Notes: a model not told the origin generated them from the sequence alone. A stretch of DNA of 64,000 bases from Bacteroides propionicigenes (GCF_018390535.1 NZ_JAHBBW010000001.1:372001-436000); one strand, 5' to 3'. Counted from the first letter of the stretch, positions 28,638 through 38,050 are shown. Program-made: numbers and translations.

Positions 28638-28955
28638 ATGTACGCAATTGTAGAAATCAACGGTCAGCAATTCAAAGCAGAAGCTGGCAAAAAGCTGTTT
28701 GTACACCATATGCAGAATGCAGAAGCCGGTGCGACAGTAGAATTCGAGAAAGTTCTTTTGGTAGACAAAGACGGTAACATCACTGTAGGTGCTCCTACTG
28801 TAGAAGGCGCAAAGGTAGTTTGCGAAGTTGTTTCCGGTTTGGTAAAAGGTGAAAAAGTTCTTGTTTTCCACAAGAAAAGAAGAAAAGGTCATCGCAAATT
28901 GAACGGTCACCGTCAACAATTCACAGAGTTAACAATTAAGGAAGTAGTAGCTTAA
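28638..28955 (+). CDS. rplU: 50S ribosomal protein L21
   Basis: 105 residues, normal length. [13 protein letters not shown] start and the C-terminal [17 protein letters not shown] 23S rRNA-binding motif are typical. It lies 22 bp before rpmA in the conserved pair. Confidence 0.98.
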   Translation: MYAIVEINGQQFKAEAGKKLFVHHMQNAEAGATVEFEKVLLVDKDGNITVGAPTVEGAKVVCEVVSGLVKGEKVLVFHKKRRKGHRKLNGHRQQFTELTIKEVVA

Positions 28956-28977
28956 TCAATTAAAAAAGTAAGAAGAA

Positions 28978-29247
28978 ATGGCACATAAAAAAGGTGTCGG
29001 TAGTTCTAAGAACGGCCGCGAATCACAGAGTAAGAGATTAGGCGTTAAGATATTTGGTGGCGAAGCTTGCAAGGCAGGTAACATCATCGTTCGTCAAAGA
29101 GGTACTGAATTCCACCCGGGTGACAACATCGGTATGGGCAAAGACCACACTCTTTTCGCTTTGGTAGACGGAACTGTACAGTTCAAGGTAGGTAAGGCAG
29201 ACAGAAGATCTGTTTCTATCATTCCCGCTGAAAACGCAGAAGCATAA
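28978..29247 (+). CDS. rpmA: 50S ribosomal protein L27
   Basis: 89 residues starting [16 protein letters not shown], the flexible N-terminus that reaches the peptidyl-transferase centre, followed by [10 protein letters not shown]. No N-terminal pre-sequence is present, so no Firmicute-type processing is needed. Terminator follows. Confidence 0.98.
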   Translation: MAHKKGVGSSKNGRESQSKRLGVKIFGGEACKAGNIIVRQRGTEFHPGDNIGMGKDHTLFALVDGTVQFKVGKADRRSVSIIPAENAEA

Positions 29248-29269
29248 GTTTCCGGACAAAAAATAAAGC

Positions 29270-29302
29270 AAAGGGATGCAATCAGTTAGACTGCATCCCT
29301 TT
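29270..29302 (+). terminator. rpmA terminator
   Basis: AAAGGGATGCA / TGCATCCCTTT stem with an 11-base loop and a following T-rich run. Confidence 0.85.
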
Positions 29303-29334
29303 CTTTTTAAACGTAAAAATAAGCAAGTTTCTTT

Positions 29335-29365
29335 TTTGTATTACTTTTGATTTGCACTATCTTTG
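29335..29365 (+). promoter_or_regulatory. serS promoter
   Basis: TTTG (29335-29338), 19 bases, TATCTTTG (29358-29365): a full Bacteroides promoter 40 bases before the serS start. Confidence 0.75.
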
Positions 29366-29405
29366 TCCTCGCAAATCCAGAGTATCATAAAAACAAGTAT
29401 AAGAT

Positions 29406-30680
29406 ATGCTTACCATTAAACAAATTACAGACAACACCGACGCGGTAATCCGCGGACTGGAGAAAAAGCACTTCAAAAATGCCAAAGAAACCATTGAGCA
29501 AGTGCTGGAAACTAACAACAAACGACGCAATACCCAAACAATCTTAGATAAGAACCTGTCGGAAGTCAACTCCCTTTCCAAGTCTATCGGACTGTTAATG
29601 AAAGAGGGTAAGAAAGATGAAGCCGAAGCCGCGAAAAACCGCGTAGCCGAACTCAAGGAAGCCAACAAGGCATTGCAGGAAGAAATGGATCAGGCTGCAA
29701 CCGAACTCCAGAACCTACTTTATACAATCCCCAATATCCCTTACGACAGTGTACCCGAAGGCGTAGGCTCCGATGACAACGTGGTGGAGAAAATGGGCGG
29801 CATGGAAACCGAACTTCCCAAAGACGCACTTCCCCACTGGGAACTGGCCAAGAAATACGACTTGATAGACTTCGACTTGGGTGTTAAGATTACAGGTGCA
29901 GGTTTTCCCGTATACAAAGGCAAAGGCGCACAACTTCAGCGTGCACTTATCAACTTCTTCTTGGACGAAGCGCGCAAATCCGGCTATACCGAGATAATGC
30001 CTCCCACGGTGGTTAACGCCGCCTCCGGCTATGGTACAGGCCAGCTGCCCGACAAAGAAGGGCAGATGTATCATTGCGAAGTAGACGACTTGTATTTGAT
30101 TCCAACCGCCGAAGTTCCCGTAACGAACATCTACCGTGACGTAATCCTCGACGAAAAGCAGTTGCCCATCAAAAACTGCGCTTATACGCAATGCTTCCGT
30201 CGCGAGGCAGGCTCATACGGCAAAGACGTACGCGGCTTGAACCGCCTGCACGAATTCTCCAAAGTAGAATTGGTGCGCATCGACAAGCCGGAACATTCCA
30301 AAGAATCCCATCAGGAAATGTTGAACCACGTGGAAGGATTGCTCCAAAAACTTGAACTACCCTATCGCATCCTGCGCCTGTGTGGTGGCGACATGAGTTT
30401 CACCGCCGCCCTTTGCTTTGACTTCGAGGTATATTCTGAGGCACAGAAACGTTGGTTGGAAGTCAGTTCGGTATCCAACTTTGATACTTATCAGGCCAAC
30501 CGCCTGAAATGCCGCTACCGTACAGCAGAAAAGAAGACAGAACTTTGCCACACATTGAACGGCTCTGCACTCGCCCTGCCACGTATCGTAGCAGCCTTAC
30601 TGGAAAACAACCAGACTCCGGAGGGTATCCGTATTCCGAAAGCGCTGGTTCCGTATACAGGATTTGAGATGATTGACTAA
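29406..30680 (+). CDS. serS: Seryl-tRNA synthetase
   Basis: 424 residues. The N-terminal long coiled-coil arm (about 30-105) binds the tRNA-Ser variable arm. The class II core has motif 2 CFRREAGSYGKDVRGLNRLHEF and motif 3 GSALALPRIVAALLEN. It attaches serine to tRNA-Ser and tRNA-Sec. Single gene with its own promoter and terminator. Confidence 0.98.
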   Translation: MLTIKQITDNTDAVIRGLEKKHFKNAKETIEQVLETNNKRRNTQTILDKNLSEVNSLSKSIGLLMKEGKKDEAEAAKNRVAELKEANKALQEEMDQAATELQNLLYTIPNIPYDSVPEGVGSDDNVVEKMGGMETELPKDALPHWELAKKYDLIDFDLGVKITGAGFPVYKGKGAQLQRALINFFLDEARKSGYTEIMPPTVVNAASGYGTGQLPDKEGQMYHCEVDDLYLIPTAEVPVTNIYRDVILDEKQLPIKNCAYTQCFRREAGSYGKDVRGLNRLHEFSKVELVRIDKPEHSKESHQEMLNHVEGLLQKLELPYRILRLCGGDMSFTAALCFDFEVYSEAQKRWLEVSSVSNFDTYQANRLKCRYRTAEKKTELCHTLNGSALALPRIVAALLENNQTPEGIRIPKALVPYTGFEMID

Positions 30681-30708
30681 GGGGTTTCATTCCTCATCCA
30701 AAATAACA

Positions 30709-30754
30709 AAAGGTGCGTCAGAATAATAGAAGTTTCATATTCTGACGCACTTTT
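30709..30754 (+). terminator. serS terminator
   Basis: AAAGGTGCGTCAGAATA pairs with TATTCTGACGCACTTTT around a 12-base loop. Confidence 0.85.
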
Positions 30755-30869
30755 CTTATTCAAAGACTGGCAGCCTAAGAAGAAAACAACGTGACTCCTT
30801 AAAACTACAAAAATAAGAGTAATGAAAGTCAGAACAAAAAGCTATGAAGTAAAAGGCTGAGGGACGGAG

Positions 30870-30929
30870 CTGAAGACCGAAACATAAAGCTGAAGACTGG
30901 AACATAAAACTGAAGACCGAAACATAGAA
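30870..30929. repeat. Three 20-bp tandem repeats beside the RAYT element
   Basis: Copies of CTGAAGACCGAAACATAAAG at 30870, 30890 and 30910, with one to three changes and a decayed fourth at 30930. They lie directly left of the transposase flank. The 30681-31028 gap holds the serS terminator, these repeats and the left hairpins of the element. Confidence 0.8.
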
Positions 30930-30958
30930 TTGAAGGCTGAAAGCCTTATAGCTTACAG

Positions 30959-31015
30959 CCCGGGGTAACACCCCGGGTTAATTATCCCCTCATTCCTCTT
31001 ACGCCCTGAAAGGGC
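30959..31015. repeat. Left-end hairpin pair of the RAYT element
   Basis: A 7-bp GC stem with a TAACA loop (30959-30977) and a 5-bp stem (31003-31015), mirror images of the pair at 31489-31543. Confidence 0.75.
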
Positions 31016-31028
31016 AAAACCAAACATC

Positions 31029-31481
31029 ATGTCACAATCCTTAAACAAAATCTACATACACATCATCTTCTCCACCAAAAATCGCGAAGACCTATTACCG
31101 GAAAAAAACCTGAATGAAATACACTCTTACATAGGTGGAATCATCAACCAAAACCTGTGCAAAAGCATCATCATAGGTGGCACCGCCAATCACATACACA
31201 TTCTATGCGAATTGACAAGTACCGTTTCTACCGCCATTCTACTACAAGAAATCAAAAGAAGTTCCTCTAAATGGATAAAAGGCAAATATTCCCAATATTC
31301 CAATTTTGCATGGCAAAGCGGTTATGCCGCATTTTCAGTCAGTCAATCAAAAGTTGACGCCGTCACCAATTATATCCGAAACCAAAAAGAACATCACACA
31401 AAGAAAAATTTCAAAGAGGAATTGGTTGAATTCCTGAAAAGTTATCAGGTTGAGTATAAGGAGGAATACCTGTGGAGTTAA
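31029..31481 (+). CDS. Y1 (HUH) transposase, REP-associated / IS200-like
   Basis: 150 residues. The HUH motif reads NHIHIL (about residues 57-62) and the catalytic Tyr is in NYIRNQKEHH near 117. Such enzymes nick and join single-stranded DNA at hairpins. No accessory TnpB is present. The length and intact motifs suggest a functional gene; whether it moves or is domesticated cannot be told here. Confidence 0.9.
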   Translation: MSQSLNKIYIHIIFSTKNREDLLPEKNLNEIHSYIGGIINQNLCKSIIIGGTANHIHILCELTSTVSTAILLQEIKRSSSKWIKGKYSQYSNFAWQSGYAAFSVSQSKVDAVTNYIRNQKEHHTKKNFKEELVEFLKSYQVEYKEEYLWS

Positions 31482-31488
31482 TTCTTAT

Positions 31489-31543
31489 GCCCTTACAGGG
31501 CGCAAAAGGAAAATACCGTTCTTACCCGGGGTGTTACCCCGGG
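31489..31543. repeat. Right-end hairpin pair of the RAYT element
   Basis: GCCCTTACAGGGC (31489-31501), starting 8 bases after the transposase stop, and CCCGGGGTGTTACCCCGGG (31525-31543), mirroring the left pair. Confidence 0.75.
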
Positions 31544-31630
31544 CTATAAGATATGAGGCTTACAGCCTTCCTCCCCCTCCCTCAAAATCGTCTTATCCCT
31601 TCTTCCGCCTTCTTTTTTCCCCGCACATTC

Positions 31631-31660
31631 TTTGTTATTAACAAATAAGCCGTATCTTTG
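31631..31660 (+). promoter_or_regulatory. Promoter of the Nfn-like gene
   Basis: TTTG (31631-31634), 18 bases, TATCTTTG (31653-31660), 57 bases before the start. Confidence 0.7.
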
Positions 31661-31716
31661 CAAAATCTATCATTCTGAAAGAAATTACGTAATTATACCA
31701 ACAAAATTATAAGATA

Positions 31717-34023
31717 ATGAATAAAATCATTAGCAAAGAACATTTCTCAGAAAAGGTCTTCAAGTTAGTAATCGAAGCACCGTTAATTGCTAAATCACGC
31801 AAGGCAGGACACTTTGTAATAGTACGCGTAGGCGAAAAAGGCGAGCGTATGCCGCTGACCATAGCCTCTGCCGACCCTGTAAAAGGAACTATCACTTTGG
31901 TTGTGCAAGAAGTAGGCCTCTCATCCACCCGTCTGTGCGAGCTGAATGAGGGCGATTACATAACCGATGTTGTTGGTCCGCTGGGGCAAGCCACCCATAT
32001 TGAGAACTTCGGGACTGTTGTTTGCGCCGGCGGCGGTGTGGGCGTGGCTCCGATGCTTCCTATCGTGCAAGCGCTGAAAGCTGCCGGCAATCGTGTAATT
32101 ACGGTATTGGCAGGTCGCACCAAAGAACTGATTATCCTTGAAAAAGAGATGCGGGAAAGTTCCGACGAAGTCATCATCATGACGGACGACGGCTCGTACG
32201 GCCGCAAAGGCTTGGTTACGGAAGGCGTGGAAAATGTTATCAAACGCGAGAAAGTAGACAAATGCTTCTGCATCGGTCCTGCCATTATGATGAAATTCGT
32301 TTGTTTGCTGACAAAGAAATACGAGATACCTACCGATGTATCCCTGAATACCATCATGGTGGACGGAACAGGAATGTGCGGTGCTTGCCGTATCACCATC
32401 GGTGGTAAAACCAAATTTGTATGCGTAGACGGGCCGGAATTTGACGGTCACCAAGTAGATTTCGACGAAATGCTGAAACGCATGGGCGCGTTCAAAAACA
32501 TAGAACGTGAAGAAATGCACAAGTTGGAAGAACCGCAAACCTGCCAAGCTACCGGCGAGAATACTCGGGAAGCGGACGAAAAGAGCCGCAATGCCGCTTG
32601 GCGTCAAGAATTGCGTAAATCCATGAAAGCCAAAGAACGTACCGCCATCCCCCGCGTGGAAATGAACGAACTGGATGCGGAATACCGTTCGCACAGCCGT
32701 AAAGAAGAAGTAAACCGGGGATTGACCGAAGAACAGGCGTTGACAGAAGCAAAGCGCTGTTTGGACTGCGCCAATCCGGGCTGTATGGAGGGTTGCCCCG
32801 TAGGTATAGACATCCCCCGTTTCATCAAAAATATAGAACGCGGCGAGTTCTTGGAAGCCGCCAAGACGCTGAAAGAAACCAGCGCACTGCCCGCCGTTTG
32901 CGGTCGCGTCTGCCCGCAGGAGAAGCAGTGCGAGTCCAAATGTATCCACTTAAAAATGAACGAAAAGCCGGTTGCCATCGGCTATCTGGAACGCTTCGCT
33001 GCAGATTATGAACGCGAAAGCGGACAAATCTCCGTACCGGAAATCAAAGAAAAGAACGGTATCAAGATTGCCGTAATCGGTTCGGGTCCCGCCGGTCTGT
33101 CTTTCGCGGGAGACATGGCGAAATATGGCTACGACGTTACCGTATTCGAAGCGCTGCACGAAATCGGCGGCGTACTGAAATACGGTATTCCCGAATTCCG
33201 CTTGCCCAACAAAGTGGTGGATGTAGAAATCGAGAACCTTGCCCAAATGGGTGTAAAGTTCATTAAGGACTGCATCATCGGCAAGACATTAAGCGTGGAG
33301 CAACTGGAAGAAGAAGGCTTCAAAGGTGTATTCGTCGCTTCCGGTGCCGGATTGCCTAACTTCATGAATATCCCCGGCGAAAATTCCATCAACATCCTGT
33401 CGTCCAACGAATACCTGACGCGTGTCAACCTCATGGACGCCGCCAGTGAAGATTCCGATACGCCTGTGCCCTTCGGCAAATGCGTAGCCGTAATCGGAGG
33501 TGGCAATACGGCTATGGACTCCGTCCGCACAGCCCGTCGTCTGGGTGCCGAACGCGCCATGATTATCTATCGTCGTTCGGAAGAAGAGATGCCCGCACGT
33601 TTGGAGGAGGTGAAACACGCTAAAGAAGAAGGCGTGGAGTTCCTGACACTTCACAACCCGATAGAATACATTGCCGACGAACAAGGAAAAGTAAAGCAGG
33701 TGGTTCTTCAAAAGATGGAATTGGGTGAACCCGACGCGTCCGGACGCCGCAGCCCTGTACCCATTCCGGGAGCTACCGAAACAATTGATATAGACCTTGC
33801 TATCGTCAGCGTAGGTGTATCTCCCAACCCTATCGTTCCCAGCTCCATCAAAGGACTCGAATTAGGACGTAAAGGCACCATTGCCGTAAACGACAGTATG
33901 CAGTCGTCTATACCAACCATCTATGCCGGCGGCGACATTGTCCGTGGCGGCGCTACCGTAATCCTTGCCATGGGAGACGGACGAAAAGCGGCAGCGGCAA
34001 TGAATGAGCAGTTGAAGAAATAA
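31717..34023 (+). CDS. Fused NfnAB-type NADH-dependent ferredoxin:NADP+ oxidoreductase (often annotated glutamate synthase small subunit / DHODH electron-transfer fusion)
   Basis: 768 residues. Residues 1-255 are an FNR-like FAD/NAD domain with a [2Fe-2S] site D216-C221-C224-C236; this Asp plus three Cys spacing is that known for NfnA. Residues about 330-768 are an NfnB/GltD-like part: two cysteine clusters for [4Fe-4S] (CLDCANPGCMEGCP at 348-361; CGRVCPQEKQCESKC at 395-409), then GSGPAGLSFAGD (FAD) and GGGNTAMD (NADPH). It would couple NADH and reduced ferredoxin to NADP+ reduction by flavin bifurcation. No gltB is adjacent, which weakens the glutamate synthase name. Reaction inferred from the fold and ligands. 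Confidence 0.8.
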   Translation: MNKIISKEHFSEKVFKLVIEAPLIAKSRKAGHFVIVRVGEKGERMPLTIASADPVKGTITLVVQEVGLSSTRLCELNEGDYITDVVGPLGQATHIENFGTVVCAGGGVGVAPMLPIVQALKAAGNRVITVLAGRTKELIILEKEMRESSDEVIIMTDDGSYGRKGLVTEGVENVIKREKVDKCFCIGPAIMMKFVCLLTKKYEIPTDVSLNTIMVDGTGMCGACRITIGGKTKFVCVDGPEFDGHQVDFDEMLKRMGAFKNIEREEMHKLEEPQTCQATGENTREADEKSRNAAWRQELRKSMKAKERTAIPRVEMNELDAEYRSHSRKEEVNRGLTEEQALTEAKRCLDCANPGCMEGCPVGIDIPRFIKNIERGEFLEAAKTLKETSALPAVCGRVCPQEKQCESKCIHLKMNEKPVAIGYLERFAADYERESGQISVPEIKEKNGIKIAVIGSGPAGLSFAGDMAKYGYDVTVFEALHEIGGVLKYGIPEFRLPNKVVDVEIENLAQMGVKFIKDCIIGKTLSVEQLEEEGFKGVFVASGAGLPNFMNIPGENSINILSSNEYLTRVNLMDAASEDSDTPVPFGKCVAVIGGGNTAMDSVRTARRLGAERAMIIYRRSEEEMPARLEEVKHAKEEGVEFLTLHNPIEYIADEQGKVKQVVLQKMELGEPDASGRRSPVPIPGATETIDIDLAIVSVGVSPNPIVPSSIKGLELGRKGTIAVNDSMQSSIPTIYAGGDIVRGGATVILAMGDGRKAAAAMNEQLKK

Positions 34024-34036
34024 GAAACCTCACCAT

Positions 34037-34082
34037 AAAAAGAAAGTTCCGTTTGCCATTCAGCAAACGGAACTTTCTTTTT
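34037..34082 (+). terminator. Intrinsic terminator after the Nfn-like gene
   Basis: Long stem AAAGTTCCGTTTGC / GCAAACGGAACTTT with a 6-base loop and a T-run. A-richness on the other side lets it also serve the convergent panD. Confidence 0.9.
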
Positions 34083-34099
34083 ATTATCTGATAAAGACC

Positions 34100-34453
34100 T
34101 TACTTCACCACCTTGTTTGTTGCCGGGTCGGGAAAAATCACGGTCGGCTTAAACGTCTTGGCTTCTTCAAAGTCCATCAATGCATACGACATGATAATAA
34201 CAATGTCATCCGGTTGAACCTTACGGGCCGCCGCACCGTTCAAGCATATTTTACCCGAACCGCGCTCGCCTTTAATGATATAAGTTTCAAAACGTTCACC
34301 GTTATTGTTGTCGGCAATATAAACCTTTTCACCGGCAATCATGTTAGCGGCATCCATCAAATCCTCGTCAATCGTGATGCTTCCCATATAATTGAGGTTA
34401 GCTTCCGTAACACGGGCACAATGGATTTTCGACTTCAACACTTCAATCATCAT
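34100..34453 (-). CDS. panD: Aspartate 1-decarboxylase precursor
   Basis: 117 residues from the double ATG at 34453; the frame is open to 34501 but the added part overlaps panC. The GSITID site is where self-cleavage makes the pyruvoyl group from Ser. It forms beta-alanine from aspartate for pantothenate. It lies 22 bp after panC, its pathway partner. Confidence 0.95.
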   Translation of the reverse strand: MMIEVLKSKIHCARVTEANLNYMGSITIDEDLMDAANMIAGEKVYIADNNNGERFETYIIKGERGSGKICLNGAAARKVQPDDIVIIMSYALMDFEEAKTFKPTVIFPDPATNKVVK

Positions 34454-34475
34454 AAGATTGTCTTTTTTATGTTTA

Positions 34476-35321
34476 TTACTCCTTATACTTGATATTGTCA
34501 ATCAGGCGGACTTCTCCACAGAATACCGTAATGCAACCTACGGCATATGAGGTATCTTCCCAATTGGCAATCTTCTGCAACGTATTACCGTCCACCAGCT
34601 CGAAGTACTCCAAACGCAAGCCGGGAGCGGCTGCAATGGCATCCTCCACAAATTTCTGTGTCTCGGCAACTGTATGTGAAGTTGCAAAGGTACGACTTTC
34701 AAATAAAGTCTGCGAAATTTTTAAAGCATTTTTGCGCTCTTCAACGGACAAACGGGCATTACGGCTGCTCAAGGCCAATCCGTCCTCCTCACGCACGATA
34801 GGGCAGCCCACAATCTCCAACGGATAATTCATATGGCGCACCATTTCACGAATAATGGCCAGTTGTTGAAAATCTTTCTCACCAAAATATGCGCGGTCCG
34901 GCTGTACCGCATCAAACAGCTTGCTCACAATCTGGCACACGCCGTTAAAGTGTCCCGGACGAAAAGCGCCTTCCATAACGGTATCCAAGGGTGCGTAGCT
35001 GAAGCATCGGGTATCCGGTTCCGGATACATCTCTTCCACAGCCGGAGCAAAGACAAACGCAGCCCCGCACTCTTCCAGCAGACGACAATCAGCTTCCGGC
35101 GTACGGGGATATTTGACTAAATCATTCTGGTCATTGAACTGGGTAGGATTTACAAAAACACTTACTACAGCGGCATCATTCTCTGCCACACAACGTTTTA
35201 CCAATGAAGCATGACCGGCATGCAAGGCTCCCATCGTAGGCACTAAACCTACCTTTTTACCTTGGGCTCTCATAGCCGAAAGTCCGGCCTGCAAGTCCTT
35301 GATAGTATGTACTATTTCCAT
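34476..35321 (-). CDS. panC: Pantothenate synthetase
   Basis: 281 residues. [14 protein letters not shown] carries the HIGH-like motif, GEKDFQQL and [10 protein letters not shown] the KMSKS-like region. It joins pantoate and beta-alanine with ATP. First gene of panC-panD. Confidence 0.97.
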   Translation of the reverse strand: MEIVHTIKDLQAGLSAMRAQGKKVGLVPTMGALHAGHASLVKRCVAENDAAVVSVFVNPTQFNDQNDLVKYPRTPEADCRLLEECGAAFVFAPAVEEMYPEPDTRCFSYAPLDTVMEGAFRPGHFNGVCQIVSKLFDAVQPDRAYFGEKDFQQLAIIREMVRHMNYPLEIVGCPIVREEDGLALSSRNARLSVEERKNALKISQTLFESRTFATSHTVAETQKFVEDAIAAAPGLRLEYFELVDGNTLQKIANWEDTSYAVGCITVFCGEVRLIDNIKYKE

Positions 35322-35507
35322 TTTTATTGGTTATATATAACTTAGTTGTTTGCAAAAACGGTGCAAAATAAGCTATTATTTACCACATAAAGAAGAAATA
35401 TCGTAAATTAATGCAAAAGTTGTCCCAAAGCCGGAGGTGAGATTTCGCCTATTTTCTACTGATATACAAGCGGTTAACAATTCATAAGGAATTATAGACG
35501 AGCCCGG

Positions 35508-35541
35508 TTTGCTTTATTGCCCGATTTTTTTTATATCTTTG
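35508..35541 (+). promoter_or_regulatory. Promoter of the glycogen-synthase-like gene
   Basis: TTTG (35508-35511), 22 bases, TATCTTTG (35534-35541), 25 bases before the start. The 35322-35566 gap otherwise shows nothing. Confidence 0.55.
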
Positions 35542-35566
35542 CAGAATAATTGAGAACATTGTTATT

Positions 35567-36391
35567 ATGACAAAGGCGAACAAGGTTTTATTTATAACAC
35601 AAGAAATTACCCCTTACGTTTCAGAATCCGAGATGTCCCTTGTAGGCAGAAACCTGCCGCAAGCAATCCAAGAAAAAGGCAGAGAAATCAGAACGTTTAT
35701 GCCCAAATGGGGAAATATCAATGAGCGCAGAAATCAGTTGCACGAAGTGATACGTCTCTCCGGTATGAACCTTATTATTGACGATACCGACCATCCGCTT
35801 ATCATTAAAGTAGCATCTATACAGTCTGCCCGTATGCAGGTTTATTTCATCGACAACGATGATTACTTCCAGAACCGCCTGCAAGTGATTGACGAAAACG
35901 GTGTTGAGTACGAAGACAACGACGCACGTGCTATCTTCTATGCCCGCGGCGTACTGGAGACTGTTAAGAAACTGCGCTGGTGTCCGGACATCATCCACTG
36001 TCATGGCTGGATGACTGCATTAGCACCGCTGTATATCAAGAAAGCATACAAAGACGAACCTTCATTCAGAGATGCAAAAGTAGTCTTTTCACTGTATGAC
36101 GATGACTTCAAGCAGCCGTTTCACCCCGATTTCGCAAGCAAGCTCCTTCTGAAGGGTATCACCAAGAAAGATATTGCCGACTTGAAAGAGCCGATTGATT
36201 ATACGGCTCTCTGCAAATTGGCGATAGACTATTCCGACGGTGTTATTCAGCAAAGCGAACACGTAAACGAAGAAGTCATGGAGTATGCCCGGCAAGCCGG
36301 TAAACCTATCTTAGGTTATCAATCTCCCGAAAACTTCGCAGATGCCTGCAACGACTTCTACGACCAAGTTTGGGGAGAAGAACAAGAATAA
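35567..36391 (+). CDS. Glycogen/starch synthase N-terminal domain protein (GT5-like, catalytic half missing)
   Basis: 274 residues resembling only the N-terminal Rossmann domain of GT5 synthases (VLFITQEITPYVSESEMSLVGRNLPQAI, PDIIHCHGWMTALAPLYIK). The KxGGL ADP-glucose loop reads SESEM, and the C-terminal domain with the nucleotide site is absent; the gene ends cleanly and a DUF4270 gene begins 23 bp on. It may be a regulatory or structural partner or a relic. The same strand-opposite region (38-43 kb) holds the glycogen genes. Confidence 0.8.
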   Translation: MTKANKVLFITQEITPYVSESEMSLVGRNLPQAIQEKGREIRTFMPKWGNINERRNQLHEVIRLSGMNLIIDDTDHPLIIKVASIQSARMQVYFIDNDDYFQNRLQVIDENGVEYEDNDARAIFYARGVLETVKKLRWCPDIIHCHGWMTALAPLYIKKAYKDEPSFRDAKVVFSLYDDDFKQPFHPDFASKLLLKGITKKDIADLKEPIDYTALCKLAIDYSDGVIQQSEHVNEEVMEYARQAGKPILGYQSPENFADACNDFYDQVWGEEQE

Positions 36392-36414
36392 AGTTGATTT
36401 CAAGACGAACAATT

Positions 36415-38022
36415 ATGAAAGTAAAATATTTAGGAATATTGCTTTTAGCACTCCTGGCTTTCTACGGATGTGATGACAACACCGGAACATTGGGCATGGA
36501 TATGTTGCCCGATTCAGACGGTATCAAAGCCCAAACCGAAAAATTTAATGTTACTACCAAATCAATTCTTGCAAAGAAAGTTTATTCCAAAACCAGTACG
36601 GGATATATCGGTAAGTTTACAGATCCCGAATCCGAAGGGTTCGGAAGCTACGAAGCCAGCTTTTTAGCAGAATTGAACTGTACGGAGAATTTTACTTTCC
36701 CCGCTGTATATAAAGAAAGCGCTGACGGGAAAAGCGGTACCGGTACAATGGTTAAAGACGAGGTAGAAAAAATCCAGTTAGTGGTCTATTACTCCAGTTG
36801 GTTCGGCGACTCCCTAAATGCATGCAGAATGAGTGCATATGAGTTGGACGAAGATTGGCTGAAAGTACGTAAAAAGCCCGAAATGTATCGGTACACCAAT
36901 ATTGATGTCAAGGAATATTACAACAACGAAACACTCTTGGGCAGAAAAGCATATACAGCCTATGACACCTCAGTGCCCGATTCTGTAAGAAATGCAACTG
37001 ACTCAAGCGGCAATTCCATTTATTATCCCAACATCACTTTCCCATTGAGCAAAGATTTGGGAAACAAGATTCTGAAGCTGAACCGTGAATATCAGGAAGG
37101 AAAGAATGATTATTTTGATAACTCGGAGAAGTTTATCGAAAACGTATTCAAGGGCGTCTATCTGCAAACTGATTACGGTGATGGGACTATCCTTTATGTA
37201 GACCGTGTAGACCTGCAGATGCAGTTCCAATTCCATTACGTAGACAGCCTGGGAGTGAAGCTTACCAAGAAAGTCACCGACAAAGACGGTGAAGCGGGTT
37301 CAGACTCTTTATACTACGCCACAGCCGTTGCTTTTGCTTCCACCAAAGAAGTAATCCAAGCCAATAAATTTGAAAACTCAGAAAAACTGGAGGAAAAAGT
37401 AAACAGCGACAGCGAAAAGGGTTGGAGTTATCTGAAATCACCGGCGGGCATCTTCACAGAAGCAACCCTGCCCTATGACGAAATAGCTGAAAAGTTGACC
37501 AATGATACGCTGAATGCAGTTAAATTGACTTTCACCAACTATAGCCAGGACAAACAATACAAATTCAGCATGAGTGCGCCGCAAACCGTTTTATTGGTAC
37601 GCATGAAAGATATGGACTCTTTCTTTGTAAACAATGAATTGACAGACAATGTCACATCATTTGTGGCAACCCACAACAATGTAGAAACCAATCAATACAC
37701 CTTTAAAAACATAGCCCGCTTAGTGTCAGCCTGCATCAACGAGAAAAAGGCCGCCAAGCAGAAAGCTAAAGAAACTGCCGGAAGTTCATGGGATGAAGCT
37801 TCCTGGGAAGAAAGCTGGAGTAAAACAGATGAAGGAAAAAACTGGGATAAGGTAGTATTAATCCCCGTAGTTGTGACCTACGACACGAACAGCCAGACTC
37901 CTTCCATGATTGGCATCCAGCATGACTTAAAGCCTACCTATGCCAAACTTAAAGGTGGAGATCCCGCCTTTGGCGGAAGTGATTTGGAAATAGAAGTAAC
38001 CTATACTTCTTTTAATAAATAA
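36415..38022 (+). CDS. DUF4270 lipoprotein
   Basis: 535 residues from the ATG at 36415, which gives MKVKYLGILLLALLAF-YGC, an SPII signal; an upstream in-frame start at 36370 would overlap the preceding gene. The body is beta-rich with the DUF4270 pattern (TGYIGKFTDPESEGFGSYEASF, YVDRVDLQMQF). Outer-membrane lipoprotein of unknown function, often beside glycogen-synthase-like genes in Bacteroidetes. Confidence 0.85.
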   Translation: MKVKYLGILLLALLAFYGCDDNTGTLGMDMLPDSDGIKAQTEKFNVTTKSILAKKVYSKTSTGYIGKFTDPESEGFGSYEASFLAELNCTENFTFPAVYKESADGKSGTGTMVKDEVEKIQLVVYYSSWFGDSLNACRMSAYELDEDWLKVRKKPEMYRYTNIDVKEYYNNETLLGRKAYTAYDTSVPDSVRNATDSSGNSIYYPNITFPLSKDLGNKILKLNREYQEGKNDYFDNSEKFIENVFKGVYLQTDYGDGTILYVDRVDLQMQFQFHYVDSLGVKLTKKVTDKDGEAGSDSLYYATAVAFASTKEVIQANKFENSEKLEEKVNSDSEKGWSYLKSPAGIFTEATLPYDEIAEKLTNDTLNAVKLTFTNYSQDKQYKFSMSAPQTVLLVRMKDMDSFFVNNELTDNVTSFVATHNNVETNQYTFKNIARLVSACINEKKAAKQKAKETAGSSWDEASWEESWSKTDEGKNWDKVVLIPVVVTYDTNSQTPSMIGIQHDLKPTYAKLKGGDPAFGGSDLEIEVTYTSFNK

Positions 38023-38050
38023 AAGTTCCATCAATCAGATACATAAAAAG

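Larger units (their letters stand above)
30944..31570 (+). mobile_element. RAYT/IS200-like element with mirrored palindromic flanks
   Basis: A Y1 transposase gene is framed symmetrically: CCCGGGGTAACACCCCGGG (30959-30977) and GCCCTGAAAGGGC (31003-31015) on the left, GCCCTTACAGGGC (31489-31501) and CCCGGGGTGTTACCCCGGG (31525-31543) on the right. Flanking CTTATAGC-type tails extend the mirror. This is the organization of REP-associated transposases or IS200-like elements, which recognise hairpins as single-stranded DNA. The outer limits are approximate. Confidence 0.75.

Noticed and set aside
31921..32949. 342-residue open frame opposite the Nfn-like gene
   Set aside because: Antisense shadow of a GC-richer gene; composition and His/Phe content are not protein-like.
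31717..34023. Annotation as gltD (glutamate synthase small subunit) alone
   Set aside because: The N-terminal FNR/[2Fe-2S] domain and NfnA-type ligand spacing are not explained by GltD, and no gltB is near.
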